Source: Sphingopyxis sp. YR583 (GTDB taxonomy: Bacteria > Pseudomonadota > Alphaproteobacteria > Sphingomonadales > Sphingomonadaceae). Taken from it: DNA of 64,000 bases. Below the pieces are notes generated by a model. It saw only the letters and a program-made list of their open reading frames with translations. It did no database searches and was not told where the DNA came from. The stretch is taken from NCBI RefSeq assembly GCF_900108295.1, contig NZ_FNWK01000001.1:1-64000 (forward strand). Direction: 5' to 3'. The translations under genes were made by a program, and so were the position numbers. This document shows, piece after piece, positions 1 to 8,038 of the stretch. Numbering within the stretch: the stretch's first letter is position 1; each line of letters opens with the position of its first letter.

Positions 1-101
1 TTGGGCCATAGACCTACCAATCCTATGTCCTCTTTCCACCCCATTCGCGACATATGCCGCCGATCTGGCTGTTATGGCAGGAAACGACCGATTGCGGACG
101 T

Positions 102-320
102 TCAGCCTTCCTCGCCAAAGACGTTTGGCTCAAGGTTCATCGTTGCGCCCTTCATTTGCTCTTTTGCGCATATAGAGTGAGCATAGATATCCTGCGACGG
201 ACCATCATCACCTAGCGAACCCGCATCCCAGCGCCACAAGCTCTCGATATTAACGATTACCGCGCCCTCGTCGGCCCGTGCGATGCTCTCGCCGCAAAAC
301 CAGCATTGATAGTCATTCAT
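102..320 (-). CDS. small hypothetical protein, possible zinc-binding
   Basis: A 72-residue protein of unknown function. Cys6 and Cys9 form a CxxC pair near the N-terminus, and His48 with Cys51 form an HxxxC pair, a spacing that could make one zinc site; this is inferred from motif only. The start is the ATG at 320 (MNDYQCWFC); the frame stays open upstream but that extension is poor in protein-like sequence. The gene stands alone at the left end of the window with no obvious partner. Composition is less GC-biased than its neighbours. Confidence 0.6.
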   Translation of the reverse strand: MNDYQCWFCGESIARADEGAVIVNIESLWRWDAGSLGDDGPSQDIYAHSICAKEQMKGATMNLEPNVFGEEG

Positions 321-551
321 AGCTTTATCTTGGCCGATCTCCACGATCCGCGCAACGTCCGCAAACCACCCCAAAGCCGACCTAGGCATCCACAACCCCA
401 AGCCACCACTTGGTTTCCCGTCGCCCAATCACCATCTCGAATGCGTCGCCCCCCGAAACGCAACGGGTTACGCCCGGCGGGTTCGGCTTAGGTTCATCTC
501 GGCGCATCAATCTGCGCCGCGGGGATACGGGGTCTGGGAACGCGATCGATT

Positions 552-962
552 ATGAAAACTAGTGCCGGCCTCCTCCTCCCCCTCTTCGCGACGCTTGCGC
601 TCGCCGCGCCCGCGTTCGCACAGAATGACAGCTCGCTCGCCCAGTCGGCCGAGCCGCCGCAACGCACCTCGGTCCTCTACACCTATGGCGACGAACCCTG
701 CCCCGAAGCGCAGGGCGACGAAATCGTCGTCTGCGCGCAGCAACCCGAAACCGAACGCTACCGCGTGCCCAAGGAACTGCGCGAGGAAATCAAGGAAGAT
801 GTCCCCGCCGGCGGCGGCAGCTGGGCCTCGGCGGTCGAGGGTTATGACAATGTCGCTCGCGCCACCCGCCCCGGCAGTTGCTCGCCCGTCGGCTCCTACG
901 GCTTCACCGGCTGCGCCGCCGCCGCGATGCGCCAGTGGTTCGAGGCGCGCCGCGCGCCCTGA
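552..962 (+). CDS. secreted hypothetical protein
   Basis: A 136-residue exported protein of unknown function. Residues 1-23 are a clear Sec signal peptide (basic start, hydrophobic core, cleavage after AFA). The mature part is acidic and holds four cysteines (in DEPCP, VVCAQ, GSCSP and TGCAA), suggesting two disulfides in the periplasm. No catalytic motif is visible. Its start ATG lacks a strong ribosome binding site. It resembles short cysteine-containing periplasmic proteins that are common in sphingomonads, but I cannot assign a role. Confidence 0.75.
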   Translation: MKTSAGLLLPLFATLALAAPAFAQNDSSLAQSAEPPQRTSVLYTYGDEPCPEAQGDEIVVCAQQPETERYRVPKELREEIKEDVPAGGGSWASAVEGYDNVARATRPGSCSPVGSYGFTGCAAAAMRQWFEARRAP

Positions 963-1255
963 CGCGCGCCCGTCCATCGCCGCCCGCGTTCCATTCCGGA
1001 ACAGCGCGCGCCGGATTTCGGCTTTGACCCCGGCCCCGATCGCTCCTAGACGCGGCGCCCCATGACCCAGCTACGCGCCCTTCCCATGACCTACGTCGCG
1101 GCAAATCATTTTGCCGTGTCGAAAGGCGCGCGCACGGGGCATGGAACGGTCTAGACGGACCATCCACAAACCCCGGCAAAGGCATTGCACGGGGTTTTCC
1201 ATATCTTGACGATCTCGTGCCAGCCTGTCGGGCAATGACAAGGCGGTAACGAGTT

Positions 1256-2386
1256 ATGACGCAACAGCATTTCGCACGGACCATCCCCTATGACCGGCTT
1301 GTCGCCGGGCTGGATCAGGCGGTCGCGGCAAATCTGGTCACCAGCCGGCAGGGGCCGGGTGGGCTGATGCTCTACAAATACACCAACAGCTGCGTGTACG
1401 ACCGCGGCTGGAACGACTTTTCAATGGTCGCGCGCGGATTGATCCTCGACCCGGGCGCGCAGCGTATCGTCGCGACCCCCTTCCCCAAATTTTTCAATCT
1501 GGGCGAGATGGACGAGACGATCCCCGACGAGCCGTTCGAAGTGTATGAAAAGCTCGACGGCAGCCTGATCATCCTGTTCCACCATGCGGACCGCTGGAAC
1601 GCGGTCACGCGCGGATCGTTCGAATCCGCGCAGGGCCGCTGGGCGCAGGACATCGTCGATCGCACCGACCTTTCGGTGCTCGTGCCGGGTACGACCTATC
1701 TGGCCGAGGCGGTGTATCCGGAAAACCGCATCGTCGTGAAATATGACGAAAGCGCGCTCGTTTTCCTCGGCGCCTATGATGCCGGGGGGTTCGAGCTGCC
1801 CTATGCGGACATCGTCACGCTCGCCGACCGGATCGGCTGGCGCGCGGCGCGGCGGTATCGGTTCGACAGCGCGGCGGCGATGGTCGCGCATGCCGATGCG
1901 CTGCCCGCCGATGACGAAGGCTATGTCGTGCAATTCGCCAGCGGCCTGCGGCTGAAGGTCAAGGGCGCCGAATATCGGCGGGTCCATGCGTTGATTTCCA
2001 ACGTCACCCCGCTCGGTATCTGGAACCTGATGAACGACGGCGACGATCTCGACACGATGCGGCGGGTGATCCCCGAAGAGCTGTGGTATGATTTCGACAC
2101 CATTCGTTCGATCCTGACCGAAAGGCTCGGCGCGCTGCAGGCGCGGATCCGCGCGACGGTGGATGCGGTCGCGCATCTCGACGACAAGCAGGTCGGGCTC
2201 AGCCTGCAGACGCTCGATCCAGAGGCGCGGCGCTTCGTCTTCACCGTCCGCAAGAACGGCGATCCGATGGGCCACCCCAAGTCGCGGCATGCCGTGATGC
2301 AGGCGATCCGGCCCGATGCCAATCGGCTGGACGGATATGAACCGTCGCACAAGATGCGGCATTTCGTGTCCGAAACCACCGGCTGA
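1256..2386 (+). CDS. T4 Rnl1-like RNA ligase
   Basis: A 376-residue ATP-dependent RNA ligase of the T4 Rnl1 type (nucleotidyltransferase superfamily). Motif I is KLDGS with the predicted adenylated lysine at K99. Upstream lies ARGLILDP...PFPKFFNLGE (residues 59-84), which matches the Rnl1 N-terminal block. YLAEAVYPENRIVVKY (148-163) corresponds to motif III, EGYVVQF (221-227) to motif IV and LRLKVKG (231-237) to motif V with K234 and K236. Such enzymes seal 5'-phosphate and 3'-hydroxyl RNA ends, classically in tRNA repair. Here it is monocistronic, with no kinase/phosphatase or Hen1 partner, and is closed by a strong terminator. Confidence 0.85.
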   Translation: MTQQHFARTIPYDRLVAGLDQAVAANLVTSRQGPGGLMLYKYTNSCVYDRGWNDFSMVARGLILDPGAQRIVATPFPKFFNLGEMDETIPDEPFEVYEKLDGSLIILFHHADRWNAVTRGSFESAQGRWAQDIVDRTDLSVLVPGTTYLAEAVYPENRIVVKYDESALVFLGAYDAGGFELPYADIVTLADRIGWRAARRYRFDSAAAMVAHADALPADDEGYVVQFASGLRLKVKGAEYRRVHALISNVTPLGIWNLMNDGDDLDTMRRVIPEELWYDFDTIRSILTERLGALQARIRATVDAVAHLDDKQVGLSLQTLDPEARRFVFTVRKNGDPMGHPKSRHAVMQAIRPDANRLDGYEPSHKMRHFVSETTG

Positions 2387-2398
2387 GCGGATTGGACG

Positions 2399-2430
2399 GG
2401 GCCGGGAGAGCGATCTCCCGGCCCATTTTT
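2399..2430 (+). terminator. rho-independent terminator after the RNA ligase
   Basis: Perfect 11-bp stem, GGGCCGGGAGA (2399-2409) with TCTCCCGGCCC (2414-2424), a GCGA tetraloop, then ATTTTTC. It begins 12 bases after the RNA ligase stop codon. Confidence 0.9.
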
Positions 2431-2646
2431 CACGGCCGGGCACGACCCGCCTCCACTCGTCGCATATACCCCGCGCGGGGTATGACCCCCTTCTACATCG
2501 CTGATATCGGGCGCGTCAGAGGGACTTGATTGTGTGTGGGGGCAATCGAAAACCGGGCGCGGCCGCTCCTGTGGCACCGGCGTTCGGCTGGGGGATATCG
2601 GCGGTCGCGACCCACCGTCGATATCCTTTCCAGGTCCTTCCCCGCT

Positions 2647-3753
2647 TTACCGCAACAGCCGGTTCACCAGCGCCGTCAGCTCGGCTTCGCGCGCCACATC
2701 GCTCTTGCGCAAGATCGACTTGATCTGCGTGCCCAAAGTCTGCGCGCTCGTCCCGCGCGCCGTCGCAATATCCTCGCGCGCCTCGCCATTCGCCAGCCGC
2801 AACGCGATCTCGGCCTCTGACGCGGTCAGGCCCAGCGCCGCGCGCAGCGGCGCGGTCCGCATCGCGGGGATATCGGCTGCGCGCCGCACCACGACCAGCA
2901 CCCGCGGGTCGAAACCGAAATCCCATTCGCGCCGCGGCAGGCGGAACAATTCACACAACATGCCCGGACCGCCGTCGCGCGGCGATCCGATCCAATACTG
3001 CTGCATCGCCTCCCCGTTCAGCGCGCGGACCAGCGCCTCCTGCAACAGCGTGTCGGCATCGCGCCGCGCGGCGCCCAGCCGCCCGCGACGAAGCCGCAGC
3101 GCGCCGTCCGCACGGTCGCCGACGATCGCCTCGGCCGCCGCCGACAGCGCCGCGACGGCGCCGTGCCGGTCGATCAGAAACGCCGCGACGCCGATCGCAT
3201 CGAATGCCCCCACGGTCATCGCCGCGCCGCGCTGCGCCATCGCCTGCTGCATCCGGACCGCCGCCAGCGCATAGGTTGCGCCGGTGGCGAACATATTGCG
3301 GTCGCGGCTTGCGGTCCGGCCCTCGCGTTCGGAATGCAGCGCCGCGAGCCCGACGAGCAGCCCCTCGCCCTCGACCAGCACCGTCTGACAGCCATGCACC
3401 CCGCCCCAGCGGCGGATATGGTCCTCATAATCGTCGGTGCCGCTATGCTCGCGCGCAATGTCGTAATGCACCTCGCTCACGATCTCGAGCGGGCGGCCGC
3501 TTGCCGCGACGCGCCAGTTGACCTCGGGCCGCCATCCTTCGATTTCCTGGAATTCGCATTGATAGGCGGCGTCGATATCGGGCATGAAGTTGAACAGCGT
3601 CGCCTCGTCGCCCAGCCCCAGCAATTGCGCGTGCGAAGAGCGCGTTCGCCGCGCGAACAGGCGCAGCGCCGCGTTCCAGCCGTCCTCCTCGAACGGCGCC
3701 GCCAGAAAGGCGTTTTCGATCTCGCCCGCCTCGCGGACGAACAGGCTATCCAT
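2647..3753 (-). CDS. LuxR-type HTH transcriptional regulator
   Basis: A 368-residue regulator. The N-terminal two thirds look like a sensory (PAS/GAF-like) region, and the last 65 residues form a LuxR-type helix-turn-helix: LGLTASEAEIALRLANG, then the recognition part GTSAQTLGTQIKSILRK. The start chosen is the ATG at 3753 (MDSLFVREAG), preceded by a G-rich stretch; an upstream ATG at 3813 would add 20 residues that do not look coding. It is transcribed away from the YceI gene. The signal it senses is unknown. Confidence 0.8.
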   Translation of the reverse strand: MDSLFVREAGEIENAFLAAPFEEDGWNAALRLFARRTRSSHAQLLGLGDEATLFNFMPDIDAAYQCEFQEIEGWRPEVNWRVAASGRPLEIVSEVHYDIAREHSGTDDYEDHIRRWGGVHGCQTVLVEGEGLLVGLAALHSEREGRTASRDRNMFATGATYALAAVRMQQAMAQRGAAMTVGAFDAIGVAAFLIDRHGAVAALSAAAEAIVGDRADGALRLRRGRLGAARRDADTLLQEALVRALNGEAMQQYWIGSPRDGGPGMLCELFRLPRREWDFGFDPRVLVVVRRAADIPAMRTAPLRAALGLTASEAEIALRLANGEAREDIATARGTSAQTLGTQIKSILRKSDVAREAELTALVNRLLR

Positions 3754-3934
3754 GATGCAAGGCCCCCCAGCCTCAGCAGTTGCTGCGTTGCAGCATGAAA
3801 AAGCGCGCAACACAAGCGACTTGCGATGATATGATCTTCGGCGTGCGAAGCGAAACGCAGCGTTTCCGGGCCGCTTGTTGACGCCGTCCGGTCGCTTCGC
3901 CTAGCTTCGCGCCTTCCCCAACAGGAGATTTCCC

Positions 3935-4576
3935 ATGCGCCGCATCCTCCCCTACGCCGCCGCTGCCCTTGTCGCCGTCGTCGCGACCCCGATCGTCCTC
4001 GCACAGGGCGGTTCCGCCCCCGGCGCCCCCGACAAATCACGCGTCACCGCGGGCACCTACGCCGCCGATGCCGGCCACACGATGGTCGTGTGGGAAGTCG
4101 ATCACCTCGGCTTCAGCAAATATACCGGCATCTTCGGCGACGTGACCGGTACGCTCGTGATCGATCCCAAAAATCTCGCCGCCGCCAAGGTCGACGTGAC
4201 GATCCCCGTGTCGAAAGTCACGACCGCCAGCGCCGGCCTGACCAGCCACCTGCTCCGCGCCGGCAAGGATGGCGGCAAGCCCGACTTCTTCGGCGCCGCC
4301 CCCGCCGACGCCAAATTCGTCTCGACCCGCGTCGTCCTCGACGATGATGGCGACGAGGCCAAGGTCACCGGCAACCTCACGCTCAACGGCGTGACCAAGC
4401 CCGTCTCCCTCGACGTCGATTTCCACGGCGCGGGCGTCGGCATGAACAAGAAGGAAACGATCGGCTTCCAGGCCGAAACCACGATCAAGCGCAGCGATTT
4501 CGGCATTTCGATGGGCATCCCGATGGTCAGCGACGAAGTCGAACTCGAAATCCACGCCGCGTTCGAAAAGCAGTAA
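3935..4576 (+). CDS. YceI family periplasmic lipid-binding protein
   Basis: A 213-residue YceI-family protein. Residues 1-23 are a signal peptide ending at VLA-Q. The mature part follows the family pattern: TYAADAGHTMVVWEVDHLGFSKYTGIFGDVTGTL in short segments at about 41-75, the DVTIPVSKV strand, GNLTLNGVTKPVSLDV near 147-162, and KRSDFGIS near the end. The family forms an eight-stranded barrel that holds isoprenoid-type lipids such as ubiquinone precursors. A good ribosome binding site (AGGAG) precedes the ATG. The gene is followed by a strong hairpin and is probably monocistronic. Confidence 0.9.
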   Translation: MRRILPYAAAALVAVVATPIVLAQGGSAPGAPDKSRVTAGTYAADAGHTMVVWEVDHLGFSKYTGIFGDVTGTLVIDPKNLAAAKVDVTIPVSKVTTASAGLTSHLLRAGKDGGKPDFFGAAPADAKFVSTRVVLDDDGDEAKVTGNLTLNGVTKPVSLDVDFHGAGVGMNKKETIGFQAETTIKRSDFGISMGIPMVSDEVELEIHAAFEKQ

Positions 4577-4612
4577 CGCACCCCAATCTGTCACACGCGC
4601 CGCGTATGAACG

Positions 4613-4644
4613 GGGGCGGGACCAGCGATGGCCCCGCCCCTTTT
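4613..4644 (+). terminator. rho-independent terminator after the YceI gene
   Basis: GC-rich stem GGGGCGGG...CCCGCCCC with an inner CCA/TGG pairing, separated by one mismatch, a GCGA loop, and a TTTT run. It sits in the gap before the next gene, whose ribosome binding site starts five bases later. Confidence 0.8.
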
Positions 4645-4661
4645 CGTACAGGAGCCATGTG

Positions 4662-5012
4662 ATGAGCGAACTGGTCCGCGAAATTGTCGAAGTGAACGCC
4701 TCGATCGACGGCGACGAGGAAAATCCGCTGCTGATTGTCGAGGTCGAGGGCCTCGCGCCCACCGCGGGCTGGACCAACGTCCGGCTCGAACCGCATGTCA
4801 CCATCACCCCGCCCGACGACGGCATGCAGGATTTCGACCTCGTCGGCGATCGCCCCGCGGACGCGACCGACGCCCTCACCGAAGTCGAGGCCGCATGGGA
4901 AGGCGAGCTTCAGGACTGGTGCATCGCCGTCCGCGTCCATGCGGTCGACAATCTGATCGAGGACGAGGTTTTCGAACCGTGGGACGAGGACGACGAGAGC
5001 GAAGCCGCCTGA
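4662..5012 (+). CDS. small acidic hypothetical protein
   Basis: A 116-residue, strongly acidic, apparently cytosolic protein (start MSELVREIVEV, end WDEDDESEAA). No domain recognised. It alternates predicted beta strands (LLIVEVEGL, VRLEPHVTI, WCIAVRVHAV), so it is probably a small folded domain. The start is the ATG at 4662, seven bases after CAGGAG; a GTG one codon upstream is also possible, and an out-of-frame ATGTGA at 4657 would give only one codon. Function unknown. Confidence 0.7.
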   Translation: MSELVREIVEVNASIDGDEENPLLIVEVEGLAPTAGWTNVRLEPHVTITPPDDGMQDFDLVGDRPADATDALTEVEAAWEGELQDWCIAVRVHAVDNLIEDEVFEPWDEDDESEAA

Positions 5013-5154
5013 CGCTCGCCCCTCGATAGTCCCCTGCACTGCGCCGGGCCGCCGCATGCCCATTTGGCTGGCAAGGCGGCCCGGCGACATTTTCGGTTCA
5101 TCGCAGAGCCAGCCAAGCCGGCGTAGCGTCCCCTCCATTCAAGGGAGGATCACC

Positions 5155-5640
5155 ATGCGCACCCTGCTTCTCGCTCTCACCCTGACAGCCACCCCCGCCT
5201 TCGCCCAAGCCAACCCGCAGATCGACTATCCCGGCTTTCAGGCGCTCACCGCCAGCGTCGCCCCCGAACGCGCCACCCGCCTCGTCAAGTTCGACGCGTT
5301 CAAGGCCGAGGCCGCGAAACCCGGCACCCTCCTTCTCGACGCGCGCTCGAAGGACGCATTCCAGCGCGGCCATATCAAGGGCGCGGTCAACCTCCCGCTC
5401 ACCGACTTCACGGCGGAGAGCCTCGCCGCGGTGATCGGCGCGAACCCCGACCGCCCCATCCTCATCTATTGCAACAATAATTTCTCGAACCACCGCAGCC
5501 CCGTGCCGCTCAAATCGGCGCCACTCGCGCTCAATATCCAGACCTTCATCAATCTCGTCGGCTATGGCTATCCGAACGTCCGCGAACTCGCCGACGTCGT
5601 CGATTTCACCGATCCGAAGGTCGAGTGGGTGACCGGCTGA
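5155..5640 (+). CDS. periplasmic rhodanese-like protein
   Basis: A 161-residue protein with a signal peptide (residues 1-17, cleavage after AFA) and one rhodanese domain. LLLDARSKDAFQRGHIKGAVNLPLTDF (in the region of residues 60-88) is the CH2A-like block, and ILIYCNNNFS carries the putative persulfide cysteine. The expected six-residue active loop is replaced by an asparagine-rich loop (CNNNFSNHRS), so sulfurtransferase activity is uncertain. The start is the ATG at 5155 after a perfect AAGGGAGGA site; the frame extends upstream to 5056 without support. It may carry sulfur or act as a non-catalytic scaffold in the periplasm. Confidence 0.8.
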   Translation: MRTLLLALTLTATPAFAQANPQIDYPGFQALTASVAPERATRLVKFDAFKAEAAKPGTLLLDARSKDAFQRGHIKGAVNLPLTDFTAESLAAVIGANPDRPILIYCNNNFSNHRSPVPLKSAPLALNIQTFINLVGYGYPNVRELADVVDFTDPKVEWVTG

Positions 5641-5709
5641 GCGCATATCCCGCGCAATTTTCGCATTCCCCCCTTGCCAAGCGCGACATTTTGCATCACT
5701 AGAGCCGCC

Positions 5710-5760
5710 ATGCGCGGCAACGCCCTTCTTCTTCTGCGACTTACACGCCCTTGGGCGTGA
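5710..5760 (+). CDS. leuL: leu operon leader peptide
   Basis: A 16-codon reading frame 84 bases upstream of leuA, encoding MRGNALLLLRLTRPWA. Four consecutive leucine codons (CTT CTT CTT CTG) plus a fifth make it a typical leucine-sensing leader peptide. Two hairpins follow or overlap it: CACGCCC/GGGCGTG (5744-5759), which covers the last codons, and GGCTGCG/CGCGGCC (5765-5785). Ribosome stalling at the leucine run under leucine starvation would be expected to change which hairpin forms. Such leaders are known in front of leuA in several proteobacteria; the mechanism here is inferred. Confidence 0.8.
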   Translation: MRGNALLLLRLTRPWA

Positions 5761-5785
5761 CACTGGCTGCGCGCTAGTCGCGGCC
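5744..5785 (+). promoter_or_regulatory. candidate leuA attenuator hairpins
   Basis: Two adjacent stems: CACGCCC (5744-5750) with GGGCGTG (5753-5759), and GGCTGCG (5765-5771) with CGCGGCC (5779-5785; one T-G wobble). No uridine run follows the second stem, so this may act through Rho, through translation, or through another stem further on (ACCC/GGGT at 5786-5799) rather than as a classic intrinsic terminator. Confidence 0.5.
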
Positions 5786-5843
5786 ACCCGCTCAAGGGTC
5801 CGATCGACAAGCACTCGCAACCACCAGAAGAAGTTTTCACACC

Positions 5844-7508
5844 ATGACCATGCTCCGCGACCCGTCCGCGAAATATTCCGCCTTCCCGCAGGTTCCCTTG
5901 GCGAACCGCGAATGGCCCGGCCGCGTCACCACGACTGCGCCGATCTGGCTCTCCACCGACATGCGCGACGGCAACCAGTCGCTGATCGACCCGATGGATG
6001 CCGAGAAAAAGGCGCGTTTCTTCGACCTGCTCGTCAAATGCGGCTTCAAGGAGATCGAGGTCGGCTTCCCCAGCGCGGGCGCGACCGAATTCGACTTCAT
6101 CTCGGGACTGGTCAAGAACGGCCGCATCCCGGGCGACGTCACGCCGCAGGTGCTGACGCAAAGCCGCGCCGACCTCATCCGCACCAGCTTCGACAGCCTC
6201 GAAGGCGCAAAGACCGCGATCGTCCACGTCTATAACGCGGTCAGCCCCGCGTGGCGCAAGATCGTCTTCGGCATGGAGATGGACGAGATCAGGGGCATCG
6301 CGATCGAGGGCGCAAAGCAGCTCCGCGACAATGCCGCGCGCCTGCCCGGCACCGACTGGCGCTTCGAATATAGCCCCGAAACCTTCTCGACCGCCGAGCT
6401 CGATTTCAGCATCGCCTGCTGCGAGGCGGTGATGGACATCCTCCAGCCGACCGCCGACAAGCCGATCATCCTCAACCTCCCCGCAACGGTCGAGGCGTCG
6501 ACTGCGAACATCTATGCCGACCAGATCGAATATTTCTGCAAGAATTTGCCCAACCGCGACCGCGCGATCATCTCCTTGCACACCCACAACGACCGCGGCA
6601 CCGGCGTCGCGGCGGCCGAGCTCGGCCTGCTCGCGGGCGCCGACCGCGTCGAGGGCTGCCTGTTCGGCAATGGCGAGCGCACCGGCAACACCTGCCTCGT
6701 CACTGTCGCGCTCAACATGTACACGCAGGGCGTCGACCCGCAGCTCGACTTCTCGAACATCGACGAGGTCATCCAGACGGTCGAATATTGCAACAATCTG
6801 CCCGTCCACCCGCGCCACCCCTATGGCGGCGAGCTCGTCTACACCGCCTTTTCGGGCAGCCACCAGGACGCGATCAAGAAAGGCTTCGCCGCGCGCGAGC
6901 GCCAGAATGACGAGCGCTGGGAAGTCCCCTATCTGCCCATCGACCCCGCCGACCTCGGCCGCAGCTACGAAGCGGTGATCCGCGTCAACAGCCAGTCGGG
7001 CAAGGGCGGCGTCGCATGGGTGCTCGAACAGGACAAGGGCCTGAAACTGCCCAAGAAAATGCAGGCGAGCTTCAGCCATGTCGTGCAGGCGCTGGCGGAC
7101 GAAACGAGCCGCGAACTCGGCGCCGAGGACATCTGGCACGCCTTCGAGCGCCAATATCTGGCGACCGAAGCCAAGCGCTTCCAGCTCGTCGACTGGTCGG
7201 AGACGCACTCGGGCACCGACCGCATCTTCGCCGGCAAGCTCACCATCGACGGCACCCCGCGCAGCGTCAGCGGCCGCGGCAACGGCCTGATGTCGAGCGT
7301 CATCGCCGCACTCAGCGAAAGCGGCGGCCCGGTGATGGACATCGTCGATTACAGCGAGCACGCGATCGGCCAGGGCAGCAATGTGCAGGCCGCGGCCTAT
7401 GTCGAATGCCGCACCGCGGACGGCAGGAGCCTGTTCGGCTGCGGTCTGGATACCGACGTCGCGACGGCGAGCGTGCGGGCGATTTTGTCGGCGGCTAATG
7501 GGGCTTAG
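5844..7508 (+). CDS. leuA: 2-isopropylmalate synthase
   Basis: A 554-residue LeuA of the longer type (actinobacterial/alphaproteobacterial form with N-terminal extension). It condenses acetyl-CoA with 2-oxoisovalerate, the first committed step of leucine synthesis. Residues 1-60 hold the extension and WLSTDMRDGNQSL, the metal-binding start of the TIM barrel (DxRDGxQ type). SLHTHNDRGTGVAAAELG contains the HxH metal ligands, and GCLFGNGERTGN is the family GNGERxGN block. The C-terminal part (about 430-554) is the LeuA dimer regulatory domain that binds leucine. Transcribed alone behind a leucine-rich leader peptide, so control by attenuation and by feedback is likely. Confidence 0.97.
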   Translation: MTMLRDPSAKYSAFPQVPLANREWPGRVTTTAPIWLSTDMRDGNQSLIDPMDAEKKARFFDLLVKCGFKEIEVGFPSAGATEFDFISGLVKNGRIPGDVTPQVLTQSRADLIRTSFDSLEGAKTAIVHVYNAVSPAWRKIVFGMEMDEIRGIAIEGAKQLRDNAARLPGTDWRFEYSPETFSTAELDFSIACCEAVMDILQPTADKPIILNLPATVEASTANIYADQIEYFCKNLPNRDRAIISLHTHNDRGTGVAAAELGLLAGADRVEGCLFGNGERTGNTCLVTVALNMYTQGVDPQLDFSNIDEVIQTVEYCNNLPVHPRHPYGGELVYTAFSGSHQDAIKKGFAARERQNDERWEVPYLPIDPADLGRSYEAVIRVNSQSGKGGVAWVLEQDKGLKLPKKMQASFSHVVQALADETSRELGAEDIWHAFERQYLATEAKRFQLVDWSETHSGTDRIFAGKLTIDGTPRSVSGRGNGLMSSVIAALSESGGPVMDIVDYSEHAIGQGSNVQAAAYVECRTADGRSLFGCGLDTDVATASVRAILSAANGA

Positions 7509-7526
7509 AGCGGGAGTATGGCGTCA

Positions 7527-7928
7527 TTAAGCAGCAGTCGCCGCCGCGTGTCCCCTTGGGATACCCTCTTGAAGACGGCAGAAATGAACCGAAATCTTGA
7601 AGACCAGCATGTAAAACCCAGCCATACTAAGCGTAAAGAGCTTCTCTCTCTCTTCACTTTTTTCATGGATCGAGACCGGCATTGACTGCGCCTCATCCAA
7701 GCGGACGATATGGTCTTCCGCCAAATCGCCCCCGGCAGGCAAAAAGAAGATATTCGTTATCTTCTGCGCTTTGATTGAAGATATCTTATCTTCAATGGAT
7801 TCGGGCTTTATCCCGCTTTTATGCAAAAGCTCTTGATAAGCCGCTAGTTTAACTAGCGGAGCAAACGTTACCCTGGATGGCGTCGCACGAGCATTTTCCG
7901 GCGCTATGTCGCAAGAATTGGAAAGCAC
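7527..7928 (-). CDS. hypothetical protein in a low-GC patch
   Basis: A 133-residue protein of unknown function, in a patch clearly poorer in GC than its surroundings (runs such as aagatatcttatcttcaat). It starts at GTG 7928, shortly after AGAGGA. The N-terminal part is soluble and lysine-rich (SIEDKISSIKAQKITNIF), and near the C-terminus LSMAGFYMLVFKISVHF could be one membrane segment or a buried helix. Codon use and base composition suggest recent acquisition. It faces leuA (convergent) and is divergent from the next gene. It could also be a decayed gene. Confidence 0.55.
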   Translation of the reverse strand: MLSNSCDIAPENARATPSRVTFAPLVKLAAYQELLHKSGIKPESIEDKISSIKAQKITNIFFLPAGGDLAEDHIVRLDEAQSMPVSIHEKSEEREKLFTLSMAGFYMLVFKISVHFCRLQEGIPRGHAAATAA

Positions 7929-8038
7929 AAGTCCTCTATGTCACCTCGCAGCATAAGAGGGGAGAAAAATTTACCCTTTCCTACATTTCACCTATATGGT
8001 TCATTCTATCGGTTTCACCAAACCGAAAGGACGAATCG

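Noticed and set aside
990..1003. TTCCGGAACAGCG also present near 14130
   Set aside because: A short palindrome-containing match in two unrelated intergenic stretches; no consistent position relative to a promoter.
5568..7361. 597-codon open frame on the minus strand opposite leuA
   Set aside because: Antisense shadow from high-GC codon bias; leuA is certain and the opposite protein is low in complexity with no family pattern.
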